Of a stretch of DNA of 30,442 nucleotides, positions 8,015 through 15,852 are shown piece after piece. Source of the stretch: JBGSKV01 sp041740975 (GTDB taxonomy: Bacteria > Bdellovibrionota_B > Oligoflexia > Oligoflexales > JALZUQ01); NCBI GenBank assembly GCA_041740975.1, contig JBGSKV010000022.1:1-30442 (forward strand), written 5' to 3'. The notes under the pieces were generated by a model, which saw nothing but the letters and a program-made list of their open reading frames with translations, was not told the DNA's origin and searched no databases. The stretch's first letter is position 1. Every line of letters starts with the position of its first letter. The position numbers and the translations under genes were made by a program.

Positions 8015-9031
8015 TCATCCGGAAGCGTCGGCGTGCTTCGCACTTGATGCGAAGGATCTCCGCGCTTCATCCAGAACAACACTCATATCATCCGGCATCG
8101 GACTTTCAATATAACAGTCCCTGCCCGTTACCGGGTGTTTTATCTTCAAAGAGAAGGCATGTAAACAGAGTCGACTGGCGCCAGTTTGTTCATTTTGCCA
8201 CTCGTCTTCACCATTTTGGTGGTAGTGCAAGAAAACTGCCTCATCCTCATGGTAAAGTCGGTCGCCGAGGAGCGGTAAACCCGAGTAAGCTGCATGGACC
8301 CGAATCTGATTGGTCCGCCCCGTTAAAGGCTTGGCTTTCAGCAAGGCCAAATCGCCGATTTGTTCCAGACATTCGAACTCTGTTTGCGCCGACTGACCGT
8401 CGGGCACAACCCAGCGCTTGATCCGAATGACACTTTCCTTGAGATCACCAATCGGCGCATCAACTAGCCATTTTTTTTGCGGTGCCTGCCCACGCACGAT
8501 ACACAAATAAGTTTTTTCGACGCGCCGTTCTTCAAAATCGATCGACATTTTTGATCGCAGTTCATTGGTCGAACCGCACATCACAATACCGCTCGTTTCT
8601 CGGTCCAAACGATGCACGGCCGACCACTCTTCGCCCAAAAGTTCTTTGACAGCTGCGCTAAAATGCTGGCGAAAAAACTTGCCAACTTGATGCATGGGCA
8701 AACCGGATGGTTTCATGACGCCTGCGATGCCTTGGTCTTGGAAAATAAGTTGGACGTTGGTATCGACTTCCGGCTCCCACTCTTTTGGGTAGTGCATCTG
8801 CACCTGGTCGCCGACTTGTAATTTGTAGGAGGTTTTGACGCTGCCACCATTCACGCGGATGTGGGCATTGGAGATGCGCTTTTGCCAGCCTGAACGCGAC
8901 AAAAACGGGTAGCACCGCCCTAAAAAGGCATCAATGCGCTGACCGGCCGTGTCTTCTTGCACCAAAGCCCCTAGATTTCTTAGGGCTGGTAGCTCAGAGT
9001 CACTGGTTAAATCCTGGCTTTGCAATCGCAC
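8015..9031 (-). CDS. RluA-family pseudouridine synthase
   Basis: The protein isomerises specific uridines in rRNA or tRNA to pseudouridine. An S4 RNA-binding domain occupies about residues 28-80 (TAGQRIDAFLGRC through VGDQVQMHYP). The catalytic domain follows with the HRLDRETSG motif at 140-148, in which D143 is the catalytic aspartate. The family pattern LTGRTNQIRVHAAY appears later. The length of 338 aa is typical of RluC/RluD enzymes, but the target site cannot be read from the sequence. The start is GTG (9029-9031), supported by GGAG five bases upstream. The gene diverges from smpB across only 62 bases. Confidence 0.9.
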   Translation of the reverse strand: MRLQSQDLTSDSELPALRNLGALVQEDTAGQRIDAFLGRCYPFLSRSGWQKRISNAHIRVNGGSVKTSYKLQVGDQVQMHYPKEWEPEVDTNVQLIFQDQGIAGVMKPSGLPMHQVGKFFRQHFSAAVKELLGEEWSAVHRLDRETSGIVMCGSTNELRSKMSIDFEERRVEKTYLCIVRGQAPQKKWLVDAPIGDLKESVIRIKRWVVPDGQSAQTEFECLEQIGDLALLKAKPLTGRTNQIRVHAAYSGLPLLGDRLYHEDEAVFLHYHQNGEDEWQNEQTGASRLCLHAFSLKIKHPVTGRDCYIESPMPDDMSVVLDEARRSFASSAKHADASG

Positions 9032-9093
9032 GGCCTCTCCACTATGATCGATCGTTCCCCGACCTTTGGGGCATTTGGGATGAAATTAGTCGC

Positions 9094-9552
9094 ATGAGCA
9101 TCAAAATCATATCGAAAAATCGCAAAGCGTTTCATGAATATGAAATTCTTGAGAAATTTGAAGCCGGCATTAGCCTTTGGGGTACCGAGGTTAAAGCTCT
9201 GCGCGAAGCTAAGGTGAACTTAGGCGATGGTTGGGTGGATCTTCGCTCAAACGGCGCCTTCTTGTGCGATGTCCATATCGGTCACTACACTTTCGGCAAT
9301 ATCGAAAATCATGAGGAGAAGCGCCGCCGCCCGCTCCTATTGCATAAAAAAGAAATGGACGCGCTCTACACCAAAACCGTTGAAAAAGGCATGGCCGTTG
9401 TTCCTTTAGCGATTTATTTTAAGGGTGATTACGTCAAAGTCGAAATCGCCACCGCCCGCGGTAAAAAAGCCCACGACAAACGCGAATCTTCCAAAGAAAA
9501 AGATGCGAAGCGAGATATCGCGCGCGCATTCAAGAAAAATCAAAGAGATTAG
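9094..9552 (+). CDS. smpB: SsrA-binding protein SmpB
   Basis: SmpB binds tmRNA and brings it to stalled ribosomes for trans-translation. The 152-aa product has the family hallmarks: an N-terminal NRKAFHEYEILEKFEAGI, then GTEVKALREAKVNL, and a basic C-terminal tail GKKAHDKRESSKEKD. The length is normal. The ATG overlaps (ATGA) the stop of a five-codon ORF starting at 9080, which may be chance; no strong Shine-Dalgarno sequence is present. I saw no tmRNA gene next to it in this window. Confidence 0.96.
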   Translation: MSIKIISKNRKAFHEYEILEKFEAGISLWGTEVKALREAKVNLGDGWVDLRSNGAFLCDVHIGHYTFGNIENHEEKRRRPLLLHKKEMDALYTKTVEKGMAVVPLAIYFKGDYVKVEIATARGKKAHDKRESSKEKDAKRDIARAFKKNQRD

Positions 9553-9605
9553 TCATTCAGAGCGAAGCGAAGAATCTCCTCCTTAACTTCCGCGCAGAAG
9601 TTGCT

Positions 9606-9629
9606 TCGGGTCCAGTCGGATGTCCCCGG
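9606..9629 (-). repeat. Dispersed 24-bp repeat, copy 1
   Basis: On the minus strand this reads CCGGGGACATCCGAC followed by TGGACCCGA, one mismatch from the consensus of the copies at 10904 and 12081. It lies downstream of smpB, before a convergent minus-strand gene. The first half is shared with the arms of the inverted repeat at 5808-5895. Confidence 0.8.
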
Positions 9630-9640
9630 TTTATTGAATT

Positions 9641-9904
9641 TTAAGGTTTGTTCGTTTTTACAGAATATTCGATTGTTCGAATTCTCATCTCGTGGTCTTT
9701 AAGGCGATTTTTGAGCTTGGGAATCTCTTCAGTTTTCTTCAAAGGTTCGGTAATAATCTCTATAATTGTATCCAACTTGGCATCCATCTCTTCTTGAAGA
9801 ATTCCGTGGCGAATTTGTGATTCTTTTAGAAATTTAACCGTATCGTTGTTTTCAATTGTTGAATTTATGAGTCGTTTTATTTCAATATTTTTTTTTTGCT
9901 GCAT
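9641..9904 (-). CDS. Small coiled-coil protein of unknown function
   Basis: The 87-aa product is highly charged and almost entirely helical by composition, with heptad-like spacing of I/L (e.g. LDTIIEIITEPLKKTEEIPKL and LKNRLKDHEMRIRTIEYSV). It has no signal peptide or membrane segment. The ATG start is preceded by GAGGAG seven bases upstream, a strong ribosome-binding site, which supports a real gene. No family is recognised. It opens the accessory-looking block. Confidence 0.6.
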   Translation of the reverse strand: MQQKKNIEIKRLINSTIENNDTVKFLKESQIRHGILQEEMDAKLDTIIEIITEPLKKTEEIPKLKNRLKDHEMRIRTIEYSVKTNKP

Positions 9905-10013
9905 CGCTAACTCCTCACCAGCGTCACCGATAGTTTCATAAAGGTAGACTTTTATCCAATGATTTAAATCGCTGCGGTATAAACGTCATTCTCGGACTTC
10001 TCGGTCAGCTTTC

Positions 10014-10808
10014 TTATTTATTACAGACGGAAGTGCTTACGCTTGTGGCGATGTTTGCAAGAACAGTGTCGGCTACGTTGGTGATGCTTGCTCCTAAATC
10101 GAACGCCAAACCAGGACTAGCGATTTGATCACTAATTGTCGTTGAACGCAGCGTGCGAATGCCAACGACCGTGATACCAGCACTTTTTGCGACTTGGGCA
10201 TCCTGAATTTGAGAACCCGTTTCGCCGTTCGCCGGAAACCCGCAGCAGCTCATGTCATGAATAGCCCAGATTTCTTTAGTAGCGCCACTGCGACCGACTC
10301 GAGAAAGGTATTCCTTAGCTTTGAGTATCGCCGGGCCTACACCGTCATAACTCGCTTCACGAATTTTACGCGAAGAAATCGAAATAGAGTTCATAGCAGA
10401 TAGACCCAACGAAAACGCCGTAGGCGTACCCGCCAAAAAGTGAATAGTTCCATCACCAACGGATTTGTCCAAGGTTTTGGTTCTCGTGTTACCGAACTCT
10501 AGAACCGAAATTTTGGTGTAACTCGGATGAAAAGTAGTCGCAATATTTTTAGCGATGGAAATAAAATGCATCCAGTTATCGTTCGAAACTGACGACGTCG
10601 AGTCCAAAATAAAAACGACGTCTCGTAAGGCATTTTTCCGTCCACAGGGGTCGTTCTTAAAATCGCCAATGACGATTTCGCCAAACTTGCCTTCTTCTGG
10701 ATCCCCTTTTCCGGCACCAGAAAAAGCTGAGCCCTCTTGGACGTTCGAACACCCCATAAGAACATAAAGTCCCAGGATGATAGTCATATGAAGGCTTGAA
10801 TTCGACAA
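10014..10808 (-). CDS. VWA-domain lipoprotein
   Basis: The 264-aa product has a lipoprotein-type leader (LYVLMGC, lipid cysteine C20), a short Gly/Glu-rich spacer and a von Willebrand factor A domain from about residue 60. The metal-ion-dependent adhesion site begins D69-S-T-S-S73 within VVFILDSTSSVS; a threonine at the first hydroxyl position is tolerated in this family. Further elements include GTPTAFSLGLSAM and the acidic loop AIHDMS. Such domains mediate metal-dependent protein binding, here probably at the outer membrane or cell surface. The assumed start is TTG (10806-10808) with GAGG eight bases upstream. An in-frame ATG at 10785-10787 would shorten the leader. Partner unknown. Confidence 0.7.
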   Translation of the reverse strand: MSNSSLHMTIILGLYVLMGCSNVQEGSAFSGAGKGDPEEGKFGEIVIGDFKNDPCGRKNALRDVVFILDSTSSVSNDNWMHFISIAKNIATTFHPSYTKISVLEFGNTRTKTLDKSVGDGTIHFLAGTPTAFSLGLSAMNSISISSRKIREASYDGVGPAILKAKEYLSRVGRSGATKEIWAIHDMSCCGFPANGETGSQIQDAQVAKSAGITVVGIRTLRSTTISDQIASPGLAFDLGASITNVADTVLANIATSVSTSVCNK

Positions 10809-10846
10809 AGTATGGACCTCACTGTTGGGCGTTCCTCCTTATCGGC

Positions 10847-10869
10847 AAAAAAACCCCTAATCTTTAGGG
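10847..10869 (-). terminator. Intrinsic terminator (minus strand)
   Basis: Read on the minus strand, CCCTAA-AGA-TTAGGG is followed by G and seven Ts, a short but classical rho-independent terminator. It lies upstream of the VWA gene and would stop minus-strand transcription arriving from the right. Confidence 0.6.
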
Positions 10870-10903
10870 ATCGGTGCGGACGCACCTTTTCAATCCGGGC
10901 AAT

Positions 10904-10927
10904 CCGGGGACACTCGACTGGACCCGA
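10904..10927 (+). repeat. Dispersed 24-bp repeat, copy 2
   Basis: It reads CCGGGGACACTCGAC then TGGACCCGA, one mismatch from consensus. A further half-copy with the head CCGCGGACACCCGA sits at 10945-10958. The cluster lies just upstream of the ABM monooxygenase promoter region. Confidence 0.8.
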
Positions 10928-10984
10928 TCTATAAGTCCGGAAATCCGCGGACACCCGAAAAACTATTTTTTGGTACAATCATTA

Positions 10985-10990
10985 TATAAT
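10985..10990 (+). promoter_or_regulatory. Probable -10 element of the ABM-family gene
   Basis: TATAAT is a perfect -10 hexamer 39 bases before the chosen GTG start. No good -35 is visible at 16-18 bases, so a sigma-70-like promoter is only probable. Confidence 0.4.
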
Positions 10991-11029
10991 GTACAACAAG
11001 GTACCACTTTGAAAGAATGGGGAGCTGCC

Positions 11030-11299
11030 GTGGTTATTGTTTACGGTTTTTTAGAAATTCAAAAAGGCAAGCGGAAGGCGTTCCTTTCCGGATCTCGCGA
11101 AGCCATCTTAGCGGCTCGTCAAAACAAAAGTTGTCTCGATTTTTCTGTTTCAGCAGATTTGATAGAAGAAAATCGGGTGAATATTTTTGAGTCCTGGAAA
11201 ACGAAAAAAGCCTTAAATGAATTCCGTGGCTCAGGGCCCGGTGAAGATTTATCTGCCCATATTCTAAATGCAAGTATAGAAGAGCGCGAAGTCAAGTAA
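11030..11299 (+). CDS. Antibiotic biosynthesis monooxygenase (ABM)-family protein
   Basis: This 89-aa protein fits the small dimeric alpha/beta-barrel ABM family (YgiN-like quinol monooxygenases and relatives). The core pattern is CLDFSVSAD, then NRVNIFESWKTKKALNEFRGSGP and a C-terminal strand ending ASIEEREV. The substrate is unknown. I chose GTG 11030 because GGGGAG lies five bases upstream and the similarity begins there. The longer frame back to 10874 would translate through the dispersed repeat and the -10 box, which is implausible. The gene converges with the minus-strand gene ending at 11360. Confidence 0.75.
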   Translation: MVIVYGFLEIQKGKRKAFLSGSREAILAARQNKSCLDFSVSADLIEENRVNIFESWKTKKALNEFRGSGPGEDLSAHILNASIEEREVK

Positions 11300-11359
11300 C
11301 TGACCTTCAATTTAGAAAGAATTGAGACTGATCAATACCCCTCATGAGCTGTACTTGTA

Positions 11360-12058
11360 TCACATTTCTATTTTTGAGCTGAGTTTATAGGTAAGTCTAA
11401 ATACTTCCTTGGGAATCTTTTTAAGTTTGAACGACTTCGCTCTCTGGATATACGTTTGGGATCCGAGTTTTCCGTCAATCGAAGTAGCTTTTACTTCTAA
11501 TACATATGAAATTTTACAAGATTCTCTAATTTGGTCTGAAGCCTTTTTGTCCTTCGATTTAGCTAACTTTTTCTGCTCACAATTCGAATCTAAGGATGGT
11601 TTCTTTTCTGATAACACGCAGTATTCAATATGTTTTTGCGTTTTGTTTTTTCCAAACGACAGATTCAAGGGGAGTGTCATTTCCTCCCTGTATATAGAAC
11701 ATTTTTGCCCCAAGATTATTTGAGACTTTGAGGTTTTAAAGAATCTAAAGCTCTCGAATGGAAGACTGAAGGCTGGCAAAAAAGTGTCACTGTGCGCAGA
11801 GATTTTTAAGCAGCCTTTATATTTATCATCGCAAGCAAATACACCTTCTGAAGTACTAAAAACCGAACTAACTCGTTTTCCGTCAGTAAATTTGTCAATT
11901 CTAATGCTACTTCCCTCAATAAAGTGCACTTCCAAGTATTTTGATCCGATTTTGAAGTAAGCTTGCGAAAGGTCACTAGGTGTATCGTATTCAATGACGG
12001 CACCGGCGTAGCTATTTCTACACATAAAAATAAGAATTGCTAAAAAAAAGTATTTCAT
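11360..12058 (-). CDS. Secreted protein of unknown function
   Basis: The 232-aa product has a signal peptide (MKYFFLAILIFMCRNSYA, cleavage near residue 18). The mature part has an N-terminal beta-rich half and a lysine-rich loop (KKLAKSKDKKASDQ), and includes several cysteines that could form disulfides. The segment is visibly AT-richer than the neighbouring core genes, as expected of accessory DNA. No Shine-Dalgarno sequence precedes the ATG, but TATACT lies ten bases upstream, so the transcript may be nearly leaderless. No family is recognised. Confidence 0.6.
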   Translation of the reverse strand: MKYFFLAILIFMCRNSYAGAVIEYDTPSDLSQAYFKIGSKYLEVHFIEGSSIRIDKFTDGKRVSSVFSTSEGVFACDDKYKGCLKISAHSDTFLPAFSLPFESFRFFKTSKSQIILGQKCSIYREEMTLPLNLSFGKNKTQKHIEYCVLSEKKPSLDSNCEQKKLAKSKDKKASDQIRESCKISYVLEVKATSIDGKLGSQTYIQRAKSFKLKKIPKEVFRLTYKLSSKIEM

Positions 12059-12080
12059 AAACTAGAGTATACCATGATTT

Positions 12081-12104
12081 CCGGGGCCACCCGACTGGAC
12101 CCGA
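12081..12104 (+). repeat. Dispersed 24-bp repeat, copy 3
   Basis: It reads CCGGGGCCACCCGAC then TGGACCCGA, one mismatch from consensus. It lies between the divergent secreted-protein gene and the HNH pseudogene. Confidence 0.8.
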
Positions 12105-12239
12105 ATAGAAAAACTTGGGTAAGATTCGGTAATCTGCAACCAGAAGCACATCCGAATAAACTCTACTTTTTTCCCTATTTTTATAGACTAAAACGGCAAT
12201 TCCATATATATGTATGGCATTAGTTTTCGGGAGGAAACC

Positions 12240-13222
12240 ATGCTCATACGACAGCTTAAAGACTCTGAACTCTTGGCCCAGACAAAAGCTCTCGCGCAAA
12301 CCGAACGAGATGTTCTAACTAACGTTCTCCGCCATCTTAAAGAAATCGAACGGCGAAAGCTATTTTGTGATTTAGGCTACGGCAGCCTGTTTGAGTATGT
12401 GGTTAACGAGTTGAAGTATAGCGAGACGGGTCACGCGAGCCGGCGAGCGGGAAGGCCAGCCGTCGGATCAACGCCATGCGGCTTATGAAAGACCTTCCGC
12501 AGATTGAAACCGCTATTGCTTCAGGCGAGTTAAGCCTCACTAATGTTTCACAAGCACAAACCATATTTAGATCGCAGGCAAAAGATTCGCCAAAGCTGGC
12601 CTTAAGTAAGTCTGCTAAACTTGAAGTCTTAAACTCACTTAAAAATAAATCCTCTCGCGACGCCCAAAAAGAGCTTTTGAAGCTTCAACCCGCAGGCAGG
12701 GCAACCAAGCTCTTAGAACAAGAACGCCAAGTCACGTCCGAAACGATCGAAGTCAAATTTTTCTTAAGTGAAACACTGAAGAACAAACTTGAAAAAGTCA
12801 GGTCACTTCTGGGACCTAAAGGTCTTGATATGGGCTACGGTGAACTGATCGAAGCTATGGCCGATCTTAGCGCTGTTAAGCTTTCTGAGAAAAAGTTTGG
12901 CAAGAAACGCACCGCCTCTGCGAGCGCCGAAGCTAAAGTTACGCCGGCGCCGGCGTCGTCAACACTCACTCCTGCAAGAGTTTCAAAAAATATTCGCTAT
13001 ATTTCCCCATCGATCAAACATAACGTCTGGCAGCGCGATCGGTGTCGTTGCTGTAACTGTCAAAGTCAGCGCAATCTTAATTTCGACCATATTTTGCCAG
13101 TGGCATACGGTGGTAGTAGCAGCACAGATAACTTCAGACTGCTTTGTTTTTCTTGTAACCAACGACAGGCCATTAAAATTTTTGGCATTGCAAAAGTGAG
13201 CGGTGAAATCCGAACGTTGTAG
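12240..13222 (+). pseudogene. HNH endonuclease gene broken by a 20-bp insertion
   Basis: The first frame starts at ATG 12240 with a strong GGGAGG ribosome-binding site and reads LKEIERRKLFCDLGYGSLFEY, then loses sense after YSETGHASRR. The second frame resumes with ASRRINAMRLMKDLPQIE and runs to 13222. Removing 20 bases (12435-12454) joins the two frames exactly into a 320-aa protein. The inserted piece is an imperfect copy of the following ASRR-coding bases. The C-terminus has an HNH/CxxC nuclease domain: WQRDRCRCCNC, NFDHILPVAYGG, then DNFRLLCFSCNQ. The N-terminal helical region is typical of HNH proteins found in multiple copies in some genomes. As written, no full-length nuclease can be made. 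Confidence 0.8.
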
Positions 13223-13365
13223 TTTGTTCGAATATTAATAAGGTACAGACGCACCCTTGTTTTGATGGATCGAGTTGTAAATCCTCAACTAAATCGTTCC
13301 TGATCGCCTAAAAAAGTTCTCACGATTAAAATTGCGAGGGGAGCAAAATACCATGCAATAAGATT

Positions 13366-15606
13366 CTAACTAACTTTTTTAGCGTATTCAATTGTAAATA
13401 TCACAACCAATACAAAAGCAACGCTAAGATGTTGTTTGCAAGCAAACCAAAATGCATCATTAAAAAGTCCGTTGGCAATATTCTGACTTACGCGCGCATT
13501 TCGAATTAAACTCTGAACTGTCAAATAGTCGACTACCATTCGTATACAAAAGTGGGCAAAAAAACAGACCAAGATATATATACTGACTTCCAGTGACAAA
13601 TCTTTATTTTTTAAGCCCCATTCTTCAAAAAAATATAAACCTCCATAGTACCAACCTATCAAAGGAATAAATTCTACCGCGGCTTTCATTCCAAGTCTTT
13701 CCAAGGAACTGACAGGCCGGAAGCTCTTGATTTTAATGTTTCCACTACTCAATTGACGTCGAAATTTTTCCAGTTTTTTAAATTCATCACTATAAAGAAT
13801 ACCAAAGCTGAGCATTATTGAAAAATATAAGTAATAGAACCAAAATGTCATCCGCCGGCGTGCGTCACGAATCTCCTTCTTGCGGGCCTTACTTCCCGGG
13901 CCCACCACATCTCCCAAAACACACTTCACATTAACAAAATCACGTCGCGTCGTGACCGAGCGAATCTTCTTTTCAATATCTCGGCAAGTTTTGGTTCGAT
14001 CTAAATCTTTAAGAGCGCTTTCATCAAATACAGCTTGAACTATTACCTCCCATCTTGATGAGCCACTTTCGCCAGGCTGTATGAATTTTAAATCTCTAAG
14101 CTTATAAAGACTCAAAATTTCCTCTATTTGATGGTATAGCTCACCCTCATTGTCTCTTTTGGATTTTTTAGCCTGCTCCAAATCCATTTCACCAAGACCA
14201 GGAATGAGTCCGTCTGATAAATTCTTGCGGCTACGTGGAATACTGCCGTCATTTTTTTCCGAACTTTCCTGGGACCAGCCACGAGGACCAAACTCATGTC
14301 TCTCTGAAAGCAGTTGAATGAGATGGTCGTACATGAAAACTGAACTGAAAAAGTCATCTCTTTGTTCAGCTTCACGCACTTTTTTTACGACTTCTGCCAT
14401 ATCGGAATTGAGCGCGTTTCGCATGTGTTGAATTTCAGATATAAACATTTTATTCATATAAGGACGTAAATGAACAAGAAGTTTCCCACTCTGCTTGGAG
14501 CCAGAAAATCCATGCACTAATGCAAGGCTAGGTTTTTTCTGGCTCCAATGCCCGGTTATAACGAGATCATTGCCACACTGAACTTTTTCTTTTCTGGAAA
14601 CCAGAGGAGGCAAAACCAGAACCGATGTTGAGTTTAATGTAATTCTTTCGCCATAAGTTTTTTTGAGATCTAAAATGAACGCCTCTAAAAAATACAATTT
14701 TTTGTTCGACGGGCTTGTATAATTTTTTATCCCATTGATATCAAGATTCGCGACGGATTTGATTAAGGGGTCTAACATTCTATAGACCTGCCTTTGATCG
14801 GAAGATGTCTGCAAAAAGTCAGGTTTTATGATTTCTGTACAGGCCTTTTTGTTTACGAGAAGGTCTGAAAGTCTTTCTCCCCAGCCTACGTCTTCGAGAT
14901 CGCCATCTCCCCGTCCGGTTCGCATCATCTCTCTATGGATTGGCGGAGAACTTAAGTGTTCTGATTCTGTGACGTGGTAACCATTCGTAAGCGAAAAGCC
15001 CGACTGGAAAGAAACTTGATGAATGTTTGCAATAACATAAGTGTCTTTGAATTTTTCTATTAATGCTACGACTAATCCAACTTTCTGTTTGTCCTTCGTG
15101 AAAATATTTACGCCAACATGAAAACTCACACGATGGCGGGAATTACTCGTAAAGCCGGCGTCAGCACCCTCGCATGGCAAGTAAGGTCCGCTAAATATAG
15201 AAGGGCTCTTTACAAAAGTTGCCGCAACAAAGGCTGGCTCATAATACACTCTTTGTTCGTAAATAGTTTCAATTTTTGCAAATAACTTAGCTAATTGTTG
15301 GGGGTTCGTCCTAGACTGCCTAATGGGAACTTCGATGCTTGATATGTAATGATAATTTCTATTTTTTACGCTTTCAAAATATTTGGCAATAATTTCATTT
15401 AAATATTCATCATATTTTTTAATATCCAAGGAATTCTTCGAAAGTACAACACACCTATTCTGAGTGTTGTCGCCGAATATCTTTTTGGTAAGTTCAAGGT
15501 TTTCAAAACTATACGAATTACCCAGTGCCGAACTTGCTAAGATTAGAGCTCCTATAAGAGTTAGTTTTCTTAGGGATTTAAATCTCATTTTCTTCAAGTT
15601 GCTCAT
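13366..15606 (-). CDS. Large exported membrane protein, unknown, with internal duplication
   Basis: The 746-aa product has a signal sequence or N-terminal anchor (about residues 8-29, LRKLTLIGALILASSALG). Two extracytoplasmic segments (about 66-200 and 276-395) share an order of features and look like diverged copies of one domain. A charged helical linker follows (about 400-500), then a small domain around 500-570 and four C-terminal transmembrane helices (about 588-606, 644-662, 672-695 and 726-741). No known family is recognised. ATG 15604 is the first start; the internal ATG at 15586 has a weak GAAG before it and puts the signal peptide right at the N-terminus. The gene is AT-rich and isolated between 143- and 246-base spacers. 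Confidence 0.6.
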   Translation of the reverse strand: MSNLKKMRFKSLRKLTLIGALILASSALGNSYSFENLELTKKIFGDNTQNRCVVLSKNSLDIKKYDEYLNEIIAKYFESVKNRNYHYISSIEVPIRQSRTNPQQLAKLFAKIETIYEQRVYYEPAFVAATFVKSPSIFSGPYLPCEGADAGFTSNSRHRVSFHVGVNIFTKDKQKVGLVVALIEKFKDTYVIANIHQVSFQSGFSLTNGYHVTESEHLSSPPIHREMMRTGRGDGDLEDVGWGERLSDLLVNKKACTEIIKPDFLQTSSDQRQVYRMLDPLIKSVANLDINGIKNYTSPSNKKLYFLEAFILDLKKTYGERITLNSTSVLVLPPLVSRKEKVQCGNDLVITGHWSQKKPSLALVHGFSGSKQSGKLLVHLRPYMNKMFISEIQHMRNALNSDMAEVVKKVREAEQRDDFFSSVFMYDHLIQLLSERHEFGPRGWSQESSEKNDGSIPRSRKNLSDGLIPGLGEMDLEQAKKSKRDNEGELYHQIEEILSLYKLRDLKFIQPGESGSSRWEVIVQAVFDESALKDLDRTKTCRDIEKKIRSVTTRRDFVNVKCVLGDVVGPGSKARKKEIRDARRRMTFWFYYLYFSIMLSFGILYSDEFKKLEKFRRQLSSGNIKIKSFRPVSSLERLGMKAAVEFIPLIGWYYGGLYFFEEWGLKNKDLSLEVSIYILVCFFAHFCIRMVVDYLTVQSLIRNARVSQNIANGLFNDAFWFACKQHLSVAFVLVVIFTIEYAKKVS

Positions 15607-15852
15607 GCCACAATGTTAACATGCCAGACCCACGTAACTGGCCAAATTTATTGGTCACCTTAAAAACCTTCAATGAGACGGCTTGCACGAACTACTGATT
15701 ATTCAGCGGTACCGAAATCGCACTTGCTTAGACTCGGAAAAGTCCGATTGATTTTTAATTACCATAGACGGAGGTCGTAGCCTTCGCCCTGAATCGTGTC
15801 TCGTGTCTGCTGTACCAGTGAGGGAGAGGATACTTCGCTCAGGATCACGGAG

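Noticed and set aside
9553..9640. tmRNA gene next to smpB
   Set aside because: The stretch is too short and shows no tRNA-like end or tag frame.
10874..11029. N-terminal extension of the ABM-family gene
   Set aside because: It would translate the dispersed repeat and the -10 box; the GTG at 11030 has a good ribosome-binding site and matches the start of the domain.
12430..12480. Programmed frameshifting in the HNH gene
   Set aside because: No slippery heptamer or pseudoknot is apparent, and a clean 20-base removal restores the frame.
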